From: Bombus terrestris
Taxonomy: Eukaryota; Arthropoda; Insecta; Hymenoptera; Apidae
Length of the DNA: 64,000 nucleotides
Assembly (NCBI RefSeq): GCF_910591885.1
Contig: NC_063280.1
Span: forward strand, 7,936,001-8,000,000
Direction: 5' to 3'
The translations under genes were made by a program, and so were the position numbers. How positions within the stretch are numbered: position 1 is the first letter of the stretch; each line of letters begins with the position of its first letter. This document shows positions 38,901 through 51,935 of the stretch, piece by piece. The notes below the pieces were generated by a model. It was not told where the DNA came from and did not search any database. It saw nothing but the letters and a program-made list of their open reading frames with translations.

Positions 38901-41900
38901 TTGCGAACATAGTCGACCCAGATTCAGACAAACGATTAATTGCATTTAGAGATGAATTTTTTAACCGCCGATTTTAACGCGATTTCAACATCGTGATACG
39001 TAAGAATCTTCGACTATTATTCTGCCGTGTTGATTCAAATAGGCGTACTTGTTTTGAGAAAGAGGATTTCCAGCGTCTAAGAACCAGACGTCAGAAATAA
39101 TTGAAACAAAAGCACACAATTCAACGAAACAATATAAAAGAAAGAATGTCGCGCATCTATTATTTCCTTGTGAAACGAACGCAACTTTTCGGACAATCCA
39201 ATATAAACCGTTGTACCTTCAGTTACAACGCAGATTCCCCTTTCTTATTCGATACGCATGCAGATGAACTATTTTTCTGCCAGCTGGCTGCAATGACTCG
39301 AGCATTGCCATTAGCGTTACCATTTGAGCATTTCAGCATTTAGCATTACCATTCTACCCTCTCTCGTCACAATCGTTCGCGATTGTCTATAATTTAGAAG
39401 TTGTAAGATTCGAAAGTCAGTGAAAAGTATTCCGTGAGCCTTCAAGTAAGGTATACACCGGCAGGATTTAGAAGCGGCAGCGCTCGAAGCAACGAGCAAA
39501 GCCTTTTTCCTCCTGCAACAAAGAGGGTATTTTATAAAAATGTTAAGCCGACTCGCTGGAGACTCTGCTCGTTATCCGGCGGAAGTGAGCGAATTACCGG
39601 TTCTTTTACGCGGAGGAACAATGATTATTAAAAATGGCATGGTATTATCGAGCGCGGCGTCCATAGGGCGAGCTTTGCATTCTTCTACGAGAGAAAGAGA
39701 GAGAGAGAGAGCAGTAAGTCCACGTTTACGTCACTGTGCACGTGAATACTCGTGCTCTCAGGTGCACATACGCGAAACTCGTACAAACGAGAGAAACTAC
39801 GAGCAATAAGAGAGAAAGAGAGAGAGAGAAAGTTTATCACGAGCGGAATTGCTTTTGTCACGCAGCCCGTTCCACGTTCGGCCTATTATCTCGAACACAC
39901 GATGCAATTACGAAATTAAATACGTCGCCGGCCGATTCGGGAAAGGCGGCTGCTGCTTGTGGCGCCGATTTAATTAAGGGCTAAACCGAAGAAGTCGTAA
40001 CGCAGCACCTTCTGTTTCGGCCACGTCGTCGAAAGGAAGGAGCGCCCATTGCCAAGACGCGGCAGGCCGGCCCTCGTAAATACAGGTAAACGAATGTATC
40101 ACGAAAGCTCGTGCGCGCAGCAAAATGATCACTATTATCGTCTAACTGCAGAAACTCGAGCAATCTACTCGACCATCGAATATACCTGCTTTATACCGCT
40201 ACTGGAATTCGAGGTTGTTTCGCCAAGTAGATAACGCCTTTTCAAGTATCCTTTGCCTCGATCGCTATCTTTTCTCTTGGCTCGGAAGATGTTGGTAAAT
40301 TACATTGTCGGATAGTTCCAGGCCAATATCCAACGAACCTTCGATCAGCCGTTTCATCTTTCCTTCTTTTAATCTTACGCTGCCCCTCTTAGTTAGAATC
40401 GGTTATCGGTCATTCCGAAGACAAAGGAAACTATAGTTTTTGAAGGGAGAAAACGGAACATCCGAGTTCTCAAAAAGAACGTTCTAAGGATCTGAAATAT
40501 CTTGCTGTTGTTTCGCAAAAGCGCGCACTGTGTGATACGCGTAACTTTGCTTAAAAGATGAGAAACACGGGGGGATTTGATGTATCTTGAAAAATTCAAT
40601 AAATGCTAGGCGAGGAAAATACGAGATAGCGAGAAAAATACGTAAGAATGTGAATACACTTTTGTTAAAGATAAAGAAAGTAGGTAAGGACTGGAGGAAG
40701 ATATAGAAAGTAATTTGAATCGTATAAAATTCATTTTGTACGACTTTTATCCCGCACTATGGCGTATAGAGCGACTACCGTTTCCCTTAAATAAAAATAC
40801 ATCGTGTTTAGCGTCAATATCGCTTTACTCTCATGATCCGATATCCATGTGGCTTTTGCTAAGCGTCTCGTTAACACTATTTTCACTGCGGTAACAATGC
40901 AGAGTCGCGATTGTGACGTTGTGTTAATGGGCAACTGCTAACTGCGAAAACGCGACCGACGTTCGTTCGATAAAAGGCCTCGTTATTGTTTCAGCGAAGC
41001 AACGAAGCTCGTTTCATAGAATTCTCTGACATAACGCACGAACCGTAATGTGTAACGACATGATCGTTGCAACTCATGCGAATAAGCGATGAACTATCGT
41101 CCAAAATGGATACTAACGAAATCTTTAATAATTGACCAGTTAATTACGCTACGAAAGATAATTTATAATAATTTCCAGCGACAAAAAAATATATCTGACA
41201 TAACGTACATTAAATAACTTACCAATCGAAGAATCTCCTGCCGTGAAAAGTGCCGTCGGAGGAGCCATTCAAATAGGGTAACTCCACACCTACGTGAGTT
41301 TCCTCTCGACCTGGTACAGGTCCGACGTATCTCACTCGTCCTTGAAGAACTTTACCCTCCGGCGATATAACCTTCACGAGATGATCCAGCTTGAGATCTC
41401 TTGGTATCTGTCGAAATAAACACCGTAGATCGTAAACCAAGAATCCTTTCCCAGATCGGCAAGTGATCTACCGTAAAGTATACGATTTTAATTCCAAGTG
41501 GTAACGATTTTAACGGATCGTTAAGATACGCTCGGTGTTCAATTAAGTTTCATCTATCATCGACGAGTTTAACGCCGATAACCATTCACCACGATTAAAA
41601 AGAGCGAAACTTTCAAGCATCTGACCATCTCTCGTACGTACAGTAATTTATCGATTAAGCGAATTGACAAGCCATTGTACAAGCTGTATGTAATAACTCT
41701 CCTTCATAACTTCACGGTTTTACGATTTTACAATTTTACCGACTTATGTTACAATTATAACGGTTTAATCGCGCCAGAGTGTCTTCCACCGTTCCAAATG
41801 ACACGTTATCGTGCCACGTTCTAATCAATTGTCAGCGAAGGCGGATATATCGAGGCACACGCGAGACACGCTGGTGAAATTCACCTTTGGCAGGTACGGT

Positions 41901-44900
41901 CTAGCATCCTGCGGGGGATGCCAATCACGGATTAGATCGGGCTCGGAGTATCGCCGCGTACGTCTCCGCCTGGCTGTCTGTCGGTTCCAATAATCGGAAC
42001 TGACGCCGCTACTGGAGATCGTCAGCATCGAGTCGATGCTCCGTCGTAAATAATCCTCAGCCTCGTCGATCAACGATTCGGTCGAATCGCCGCTGTTATC
42101 GCCGGTCACCAAATCCGAGCGCAGATTTGGCAGACTGCCTCGCGTCATCGGACATTCTGCGAACAAACAGCGTCCTGGCAGAAATCACTTTACTGTTACG
42201 ATGATACACCGTTTATAACGGGTGTCTGGCCAAACGATGTTACTTTAGTGGATCGTTTGGAAGAACTCGTCATTTATTTGTTATTTATCGACGCCACCAG
42301 CCAGCATTATCGGACAATACGAATAAGTTTGGGGAAAAAGTGGTGCAACGAAACCTTGGACGGTGTTTTATTTTTGTCGAGGTCGACGGGCTTCGCGTTT
42401 TTATTATCTTCCTCGTTATACGCGCGTCCCAACAGAGTAATTAAAAAAGCTCGCGTCAAAGCACCGGTTCACCAGGGATTTTTTAGCAGGTAAAATAGAA
42501 AGAACTGCGAGAAGTTGCAGGTTGACTGGGTTTGATCCGCTTGTAGTTATCGGGGATGGTTTACAGCGAAATGAGCGACACAAAAGAAAGCGAAGGAGGT
42601 ACGTTCTCAGCTTGCGCGAATAAAGGAAGTACGAGTTGAAAATTTACGGATTATCAATTAGGTAAACGTATTTGGCTTGCGGGAAAATTGTCCGCAAGTT
42701 CTAGTGCTTTGTGTCTACTCTACGAAAACATCGGAAAGGATATGTTTGTATAGATTCTATGGTTAATAATTGGCAAGAACAAATCCGTCTCAGGGTCTAA
42801 GAGAATTCGATCCCGAAACACTTAAGGAATCTCATTCCTGAAACGATATACAAGAAACTAGCTGCCTTTGGAATTTTCAAATATCCGACATATTAATCAG
42901 AGCGTTTGCGAAAGGTCGAAGTGCGCCGTTTATGGGACGTTTTATTTGGCAGGAACGAAAGGTTGCAAAAATAGGTGCAAAATATTGAAACGATATTAAA
43001 ATACACCCACGTAATGTAGATCAGTTACGATCGAGTGACTCGTCTTATAACGTTGCGCGGAAACGCGAATCTGCGATACGATTCCAGCCGATTGTAAGGT
43101 TTCTGAACGCGATAGAAGGTTAATTTGAAGTGGCTGAGCCTGAGATTCAATTAACCGCAACTGGCTTCTGCGAGTAAATAGTAAACTACATGCCCATTTA
43201 CGACAGTTTATCTCGATTGAAATTAACTCTACAGGCGTCATTTAAATTACACACGCACAATTAAGATGTATCGTGACAAGTAGACAAACTGTAAACTATG
43301 ATTTTAAAATAAAAGGGTTAGTGTGACAGAAAGACAAACCTTGGAAAGTGACCTTCGATCGCGTTCTCTTTGGAACGCTCTTAGAAGCTTTCGAGGACGT
43401 CGCAGGAGGGTGCACGTGTGTAGGCGAAGAGGGCATAGAGGACCAAGTTGGTCTGGGGGTAGAAGTGGCCGCCGGAACTCTCCAGGTATCGAAGGACGTC
43501 GCGGTTGCTCTCCACGAGTGTCTTCGAGACGGCCCACCGACAACCTCCAATCCAGGCGACGGGATCGAAGACAAAGAGCCACGATATCGAGAGGAGTAAA
43601 AGTCGGTGGAGAGGCGGCAATCGCACGGACTCGGAAGTCCTGTGCTGGGGTTGCAACGAGGCCAAAATCCTGCAGGAGAGCCGAGCGATTCGCGGCGATG
43701 CACGTCCGGTGTTCGAAGGCCACAGCCGCGAGAACTGAAACAAGTCTGAACAACAGGAACGATATGAGTCATTGTTGATCATTCCGTAATAATAAAACCG
43801 ATTGATTATCCGGTCGATCTACCGAAATGCGTTCGAGTAGAACGAATCAATTTTTAGAATAACGCACGGAATCGGAAATATAAAATTGCAAAATAATAGA
43901 AAAATAATTGTATACGCTAATCCTTTTTTATTTCGTATTTGGCACATTTATTAAACTACGAATGCAAGGATAAGCTCCAGCGTTGTTTAATTTTCATAAG
44001 CAGCCGATTTTCCACGTTTTAAATTACCGTTCAAGGACGAAATGGAACTGAAATGATAGAAGAGCAATTCTAAAAGAGATAAGCGATTCGTTATTCGCAT
44101 TTCAATGAGATATTTAAGATCGTAGGTTCCCTTGCGCCGCACCGCAGCGGAAAGGAGTATAATCGAATAATACAGCAACAGTAAACATTCAGAACCTACA
44201 GTATCGGAATAAAACAAAACGAGGCAAGCAATTAGTCATCCAAGTTGACGGAGAGGCGGAATTGAAACGAACGTCAAAGTGAATCGCATTAGCTTTATTC
44301 GTTCGACCTTCTCCCACGCGCGAATCATTTCTGTATATATATACAGAATATATATACACATAGATAAAACGGTGTTACGCCATTTTAAGAATAGTCTACT
44401 TTACTGCTTCCATTCATCACCTACGATATTGAATTTCTATGCGCATGGATAAAGATAGTTTTAATTATTATTATTTCGTGTAATATAATCGTTTTTCAAA
44501 GAGCTGTCCTTTACCAAGAACCTGTTACTCTAACGTTGTTACTTGGATTCTTCGAAGTGAATATACAGTAATTTCATTTTAGAGGTGGTTTCAAACACGT
44601 AGGATGCTTGGAATCGGACCTATCCATCGACAATGTTACTTATTACGTTATTACGATAAATAAAAAAATATTAGACACCAACAAAATATATTTTTATTGT
44701 ACATTATCAGCTAAGTATACAGAATATTGATTGGCATCTGAAATATAACGTAACGTTAAACAAATATAACAAAGTACATCTCTATAAAGTATAATGGTTA
44801 TGAAACAAGCGTTTAAACAACACACATACAAAGTTTTATAAGTATATTATTATCAACGTGCAAAAATAACGTTTGTTACAAAAACAATGCTGACGATTAA

Positions 44901-47900
44901 GACCTAAATGTGACAGGAAGACTGCTCAAACATTCCATCGCAGCATCGTACGTAAATATTGGGAACGAAGACAAAGAGAAGAAAGTTGGGATATTACGAT
45001 CGATAATTATTCGTATTCTGACCTGGGGCTCATAAAAATTCAGATTATACGATCCTGGTCACACTCTATCGACGCTAGAATGATGCGATTCGCACTCGCT
45101 GCTCTTTCACTTCTCTATCACGTGTACAATCCTACGAGTCCTCTAATGATTCAGAAATGTTTATACTACTTGATAAACAAATCTAGTTTGTATCACAAAT
45201 GTTCGCTATAAGTTCAGCTTACACTCCAGCAGCAGGTCTGGTTTCGATTCTTAAACGATTAACTGCATAAATGTGCATCATTCCTTCTCACACGAGCGCA
45301 AACCAATGTTACGCGATGTTTCTCTCGCTTTTTCTCTCAAGTTGTCGAAACTTCAAAAATGTCAAACACCACATTGCACGAAAACCAGTGATTCGTATAT
45401 AAAATCCATGCTGCAGTCGCAACATACTATCACCCAACATCAACATACTGCAAACTATAAACTCCTAAGATAATGTATTTATAGTACTTTTGAAATCAAA
45501 AACTACAGGATTTGTCCTTTGACACAGAAGTATCGAATCTTTATCTTACGGATTATGAAGATTCTGATCCGAATTCGGATCCTACCTGTGCGTGTGGGTC
45601 GTGGCAGAGATGATCAGCGCTTCTGGACAACTCTGGCACCATGCTAGTGAAGCTGATGTCCGATAGCATTACTCTTCTAGCTTCCCGGGTTTTGTCGGAC
45701 AATCGAAGTCTTCCAGGCACCCCGGTAGGCAGAGCGAACTTGCTGGGCAACGTGGTGAACGTATGAGCCACTTTGTGCGCGAGATAACTCTCGGAACGCC
45801 AGTGGGCTGGAAGCGCAGAAATGTCAGTTTGGGCACCAGACTCTCGTCTTGCTCCGCTGATTCTGTCCATCACCGGTCTCAATGGTGCCGCGCTCTTTCG
45901 TCGACTACCCGCTAAAGCTTCACGATGAATGATCGGTCTGAAAAAAGGTATAAAACTATACCGTAAATTGTTTAACGTACTTCGCATTTCAGCCATTTCT
46001 CCACTCTTCCAAGAATCTTAATTAAAACGTTGCATCGAGCATACTTTATTATTTATTAAATATTTTAAATTCCTCGTGTCTTCTTATTTTGCATTTTAAG
46101 GGAAGTTGCACGGACTGTACGAAGTAACATTATCATTGTTGCAAAATTTATTAATTTATAATATATCGATGACTTTTTCTAGAAATCGTGTAAGTGTAGA
46201 CGATGAAATGAACGATACGATTCGTTCGACATGTGGAAGCGTCTTCTGTTAAGGTAGTTACAAGATGTTGAGCATTAAATTTGCTGTGACAAAATTTCAT
46301 ATTAAATTACGTGCAATTTCGAACTATTAGCAGCTCGTCGTTGACACCCGAATACTATTAGAGCCTAGACCATCGACTGTGGCTTCTGATCTAATTTTCA
46401 GCCCATAATTGTATCAGAATCAGAGCCAATATCTGATACAACACATACCTCGCTCTATTCTTACACAACAAACTAAAATCACCAAACTACCCAGCAAATC
46501 AATCGAGAGAGAATCGTCGATGATATTTCCTTAATGAGATGTGAAATGAATGGTGCAAGTAGAAATAAAGAATTTCTTTGTCGCGCTAGCGAAACAATTT
46601 CGGATACAAACAACGGTGATGTAAAAGTAAAGCAAATGACGAGCCAACGGATGCGTTTAATAAGTTATTGATAATAATAACTGACGGCGTAATTAAATCG
46701 CATAAATACGCGTGTGCGCTAACGAACAGGAAACACGTTTAAAGTGTCGTTTCGTATATGCGTACGCATCATTCGTTAGGAAGCCTCGCATGTGGCAAAT
46801 TGCTGTACGCGAAAAAAAAGCAGTTGGAAGTAAGTGAAAACGTTTTATGGCTGTTAAATACCAAGCAGCTAATTAAAGTACTTTCAACGAATACATGCAT
46901 ACATATATTAGCGTGAGAGTCTTTCATCGAGTCATCACAGACTGAAGAGCCCTACGAGATGTTAAATAAAACGTCGGTACACCTATTCAAGCGAAAAGAT
47001 CGGGTTTTCTTTCCTTTCCTTCGTTCAACAATGATTAACAATAATATCCACGATATTTAGTACATCTTTCAACGAAACCAATAGATATTCGGTAAATACA
47101 ACAGGTAATTTAAATAAAGATTGACGCTCCAACTATTACGACATCTTACGAGACGTTCGACGGAGGCCTGGAGTTCCTGTAACGCAAGTGCCGAAAAAAT
47201 AAAATCGATAGGCTATCGTGCAACGCTAAAAAAGAAGCTGCTAGTTACCTGTATGCAGTAGGTGGCGCGGCTAAAGTGTTCCTCCTGACAGCGTGTCTGG
47301 TAGCATGGTCAGGTTCTTCGACAACTCCACACTTGCTGATATCTGTTTCGACCAGCACCGAGCACTGAGACCATATTTTGTTCAACCTGGTGCTAGAACT
47401 TTCGTCGAACCTATCCACGCTTTCCTCGCGATCGATGCTCGAGCTCTGCGAAGAAACCGCTTCCTCGACGGAGCTGGTCTTCTCGCCATTGCACACCAAG
47501 GACTCGCCCTCGGCTGATTTAGCGTACTTCAACAATGCCGGTTGACCAGTAGGCGCAGACTGTGGCCAAGTTTCGGTCTCGGTTATGGAGACGAGATCTT
47601 CCTGAAGACCAAGATCGCGACAAGTTTCGTCCGTGGTGAATATCAGCTCGATATCGTCCAACTCCTCGGACTCGTTCTCGGATTGATCGTTCGGCTTCGG
47701 CTGGTCGGCCAATTGATTCTGGCGTTGATGCTGCTGCAACACTTGCGTGTCCGGATTATCGCTGAACACCGAATTGTCTCCGTCGGAAACGGATTTCAAG
47801 CTCAGATCCTCGAGATCCTTCTCTGGCACCTCCAAGTGATCGACCTGCGCCGCGTTCCCATCCTCCGCCTCGACGTCCTTGGATCGTCTATTCGTCAAGG

Positions 47901-50900
47901 CGGAAGCCAGGTCGTTCGAAGTCCCACTCTTCACCGTATCGTCCGAACTGACGCCAGATATTCCAGCCTGAGATTTAACAACAGTCGCGTCTCTCGACAT
48001 CGTACACTTCGACACCTGATTCCTGGATTCCGATTTGGACGAGGATTCTACATGACTGTTAGGCACTTTCTCGACCATACGAGACTGCAGATCGGGAATC
48101 TCGCCGTTACCACTGGTGTTGCTATCGGTACGAGGCTCGATGACCGGCTTAGGTGCCTCTGCCATGCCCTCCGTGTCGACTTTGTCCCTGGACGCGTCCA
48201 TGAGTACGCCTGCTTGCTCTGACAGACTGACACCGTTTACAGGGTAAGAATGACAGCGAGAAACCAGCCGCGTATGAACGCTACACGTGGTTATTAATAG
48301 GTGCATCGAGAATGGAACGCGTTCCTTTTAATTAACACTAACGCCACGAAGAAGCTTCATTTAGCGATTCACGCTTCTAACTAGTGAATTACGCGAATAT
48401 CTTCCGCTATTATCCTGAATATTTAGATCGTTAATCTACATAATAACATTAACTTTGCTTTCAGCTAGATGAGTTATGCTATTTTAGACAGAAACAAAAT
48501 GGCCTTATCGTGGAAATGTTAAGTAGACTTGAAATGTACGAATAATAAGAAAAAGAAACATATATTTAACAACGAAAGAGCAGCAACAACTGTCGAAACT
48601 CTTGCACGACTCTTTTAACTGATCAAAGATTTACATAGAACTCTCTTGCTTATCGGTCATACTGCACTTTTAAAGATTTCACACGCATGGCACACAATTT
48701 TGCAAATGTGCAATATAATCTGCACGTACCACCATTCGTGTCAAATCTCTACGTGCATTCTCAGAATCGCTTTTCATTCGTTATCGATACATTAGCATAA
48801 ACAGTAAACATTTGCTCAGTTCTCAATCGCGCATTATCCACGTGAATTTTTTTGCTGAAATACAGTGAAATAAACGATGAATAAATAAATGGAAAACACT
48901 TTTCTAGTAATTTCTATACGTCAACACGTTGGCAGCCACTACGTTGTTGTTTTCTTCTTTTTCATTCTTTTTTTTACTACATTTACTACGATTAAAATAA
49001 ATCACGCCATATCGACTGAGAACTTTTTAATACAAATGACCAGATAAAATGATAGAACGGAAAGTGTGCTGTTCGACGATTATCAATTCTCAGCGGAACG
49101 TAATGTTTTGCATAAATCAAGTGCGTGAAACTTTTCCGTCAAGTACAAAGTGCGTAAAATTCGTGTGGCAGTCAACGTTTTCACGTTATTGCAATTCGTT
49201 TCTCTGCGTTAATGTTATTCGTAAATGAAATCAATAAAACGTGTCTTGCTGGCCTGGGCTAGATGATCACGATGATCGTGAAACGCGAAAGTGGAACAAG
49301 ATGATCGCGCGTGACAAAGAGAAACGAAATCCACGGACGATCTCTTAATTGCTCACAGAGACGCATTTCGAGACTCACTCTTTGACGTCTTCTACTGCGA
49401 GTGAAAAAAGACGGGCCTGGGGCGGCGGGCTTGTGGCAGCATCACTAGAAAACTCACTATTCCTGCTTAGAATCTTTCGCCTAAGGACGTGATTCTCAAG
49501 AGCGAGCCTCTCGACGACGTCAACGTAGCTCTCGCCAGAAAAATCACCAACGCTCTGCTTAAGACGGCGAAGCTCTTCCCGCGAAGAATCCAGCGCAGAG
49601 CGCAGCGATATCACAGTCTGAAAGGATGCATATCGAAAAATCACTTTTATCCATCAAACATATATAGCTTATTTCTGAAAAGAATTTTTTTAACGATTCT
49701 TCGCACTCAAAACACAAATGATAAGTAGAGAGCGGATTTTTGTGCGCTTACAGAAAACTCGGCAGAACGCGCATAATGTGGAAAGTTATAGTAATACGAA
49801 ATATCCGTAAATACAGCGCTCTTCGTAATATTCGCTAGGTAAAACGATTTCCTACCGAAGCTCTACTTTTTTTAAATTGTACTCTGAAAAATTAAATCAT
49901 ACGAATTTGCGTAAAAATCCGCAGTCTAACCACAAGGAGGATAAAGTTTAAGCAGATTCGAATGCGAGATTAACTCTGGTACGATCCCCGAATTTCGTAT
50001 GTCTCAGTTGTCTCGTTGCGCTTTCGTCACAACGGAGGAAAGGACTTTTCGTCGTTTAATCATATCTTTGGCACGGAATTAAAATGTGCAAGCACACGTA
50101 TCGGTTATTTTTTTCTAATTTAGAAACTTTCCTAACGATAAAAGGATAGAAGATTCTCGATCGAAAGAACGAAGGGACAAATGTGATTTTATAGTAAACG
50201 TTTCGTCACGTAAATTCTATACAAATATATTGGAAAACTAACATTGGAACATTTTAAAGCTATAATTAAGCGGCCTAAGTATTCTGCGTAAGAACGTATA
50301 ACCCTAGGAATATGACAAGAAATTTCCAATTTGCTCGTTTCCAATTTCTAAACAGTGTATCAAACAAAATTAACCTTGCCTAATTATAACATAGTTTTCT
50401 TAACAAACACTCTGCGTCTATCATTACCGCGAACGATAACAGCAGGTTTCAGTTGGAACGTTCGCAAAATAGCTGCGATTATTATGGATCACCGTTGAAC
50501 CAAGGCGCTATCGGGAATTATTGTAATTGAGACGATGGATGAATGTTTGAAGAGAATTGCACACATGATCAACTTTATTACCCTTTCGATTTCATTCGCC
50601 GTGTACATTTAATGATTAGGTGTTGGTGTATTCTTAAAAAAAATATTCACATCATACACTATTATTGTATACCATCGAGAGTTGCCTATTGAAATTACAG
50701 AGTGATCAATGATTTTTTTTTTTTTTAATTTATCGAGCAGTTGCGCGATTAAATTATCCGAGAGTTCTGATTAGTCGTGTTCGAGATGGAAATTCAGAAA
50801 ATGATTAGAACATGGGAAATCCGTGTGATAAATCTGTGAATCGGCAATAATGCCTATGATTAAAAAGTTAATAACGCTGTTCCGAGACGAATCGCGTACT

Positions 50901-51884
50901 TTCTAAGACGAATGAAATCTCGGAAGACGAAATGGATCTACTATCTCGATGGGATAAAAATCTTGGCGAAAGCTTGAATCTATACTAAAATGCTTGGACG
51001 GACATAAATTTCGTTGGTTTGAATAGGCGGTCGTTTTATTAAGTAGTTTAATGTTATTTAGCTTAAGATAGCTTAATAATTGAGTACTGGCAACGCACGG
51101 TAGGAAGTGCGGTTTGATTTTCCGCTGGAACGAAGATTAGAAATAAGACGATTCAGGTTTCCATATTACGCTGAATAAAAATCTCACGGTATGGATTTAA
51201 ATAGGCGAATAAAAATATCAGCTTTACAAATAATAGCAATAATTAGAAAATAGTTAGAATACAAATAATAATTTCATTAGAATCAAAATGTTTATTATAG
51301 TATCCTGAATTTTTGTTACGATTATTAACATATACCCCTTAATCTGATCTACCATGAATCGTACACAGGAGAAACATATCATACACTAAGGTCAAGGGAT
51401 CACAGAGGTAAAAAGATCGAAAGAGAGTGAACAGCATCGGTGTATATGAAATCGATGGCTCAGGCAAGGGTGTATAAAGTCATCTGCCCTTTTAGCAAGC
51501 ATCGTGTCATCTAACCAATCACACACATACACGCGCATTAATAGTAAGTCAGGCATACTGACACACGTAGGTATAACAAAGGAGCAATTTCTTCAAAATT
51601 AAACTTATTCTTTAACAGACGAACAACTAGTAACAAACAGGTAGTAACTTGACAAAAACTGGCTTTTTGTATCTACCTACATATGTTGGTACATAATATT
51701 TTACAAAGTTCCAGACAAAAGTTCAAAGCAAGTACATAAATTATACTCTACAGCTTTTTGTTTAAATATATATATACCTTACTATATAAAAAAGAAATAG
51801 AATAGCATATCAAAGTCTAACAGAAATATTTTTTTAATTTTACGAATTTGAAATCTATTTTCTAAATATAACACACACACACAC

Positions 51885-51935
<51 letters not shown>

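Larger units (their letters stand above)
32972..41222. other. Last intron of the CAP-Gly gene, 8.25 kb
   Basis: It contains the mariner-hairpin tandem array (33941-34848), a second degenerate repeat block (35560-35800), a solo mariner-like end (39155-39206) and GA microsatellites (39690-39712 and 39808-39830). A minus-strand frame at 35811-36014 and several plus frames were inspected and show no domain or splice support. Confidence 0.55.

Noticed and set aside
43323..43778. 151-codon Arg/Ser-rich plus-strand ORF
   Set aside because: Shadow of CAP-Gly exon 5, which is supported on the minus strand by phase-compatible splice sites.
43381..43782. Minus-strand frame with LVLYALFAYTRAP, considered as the true exon 5 frame
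   Set aside because: It contains no donor that fits the phase of exon 6; the adjacent frame fits both exon 4 and exon 6.
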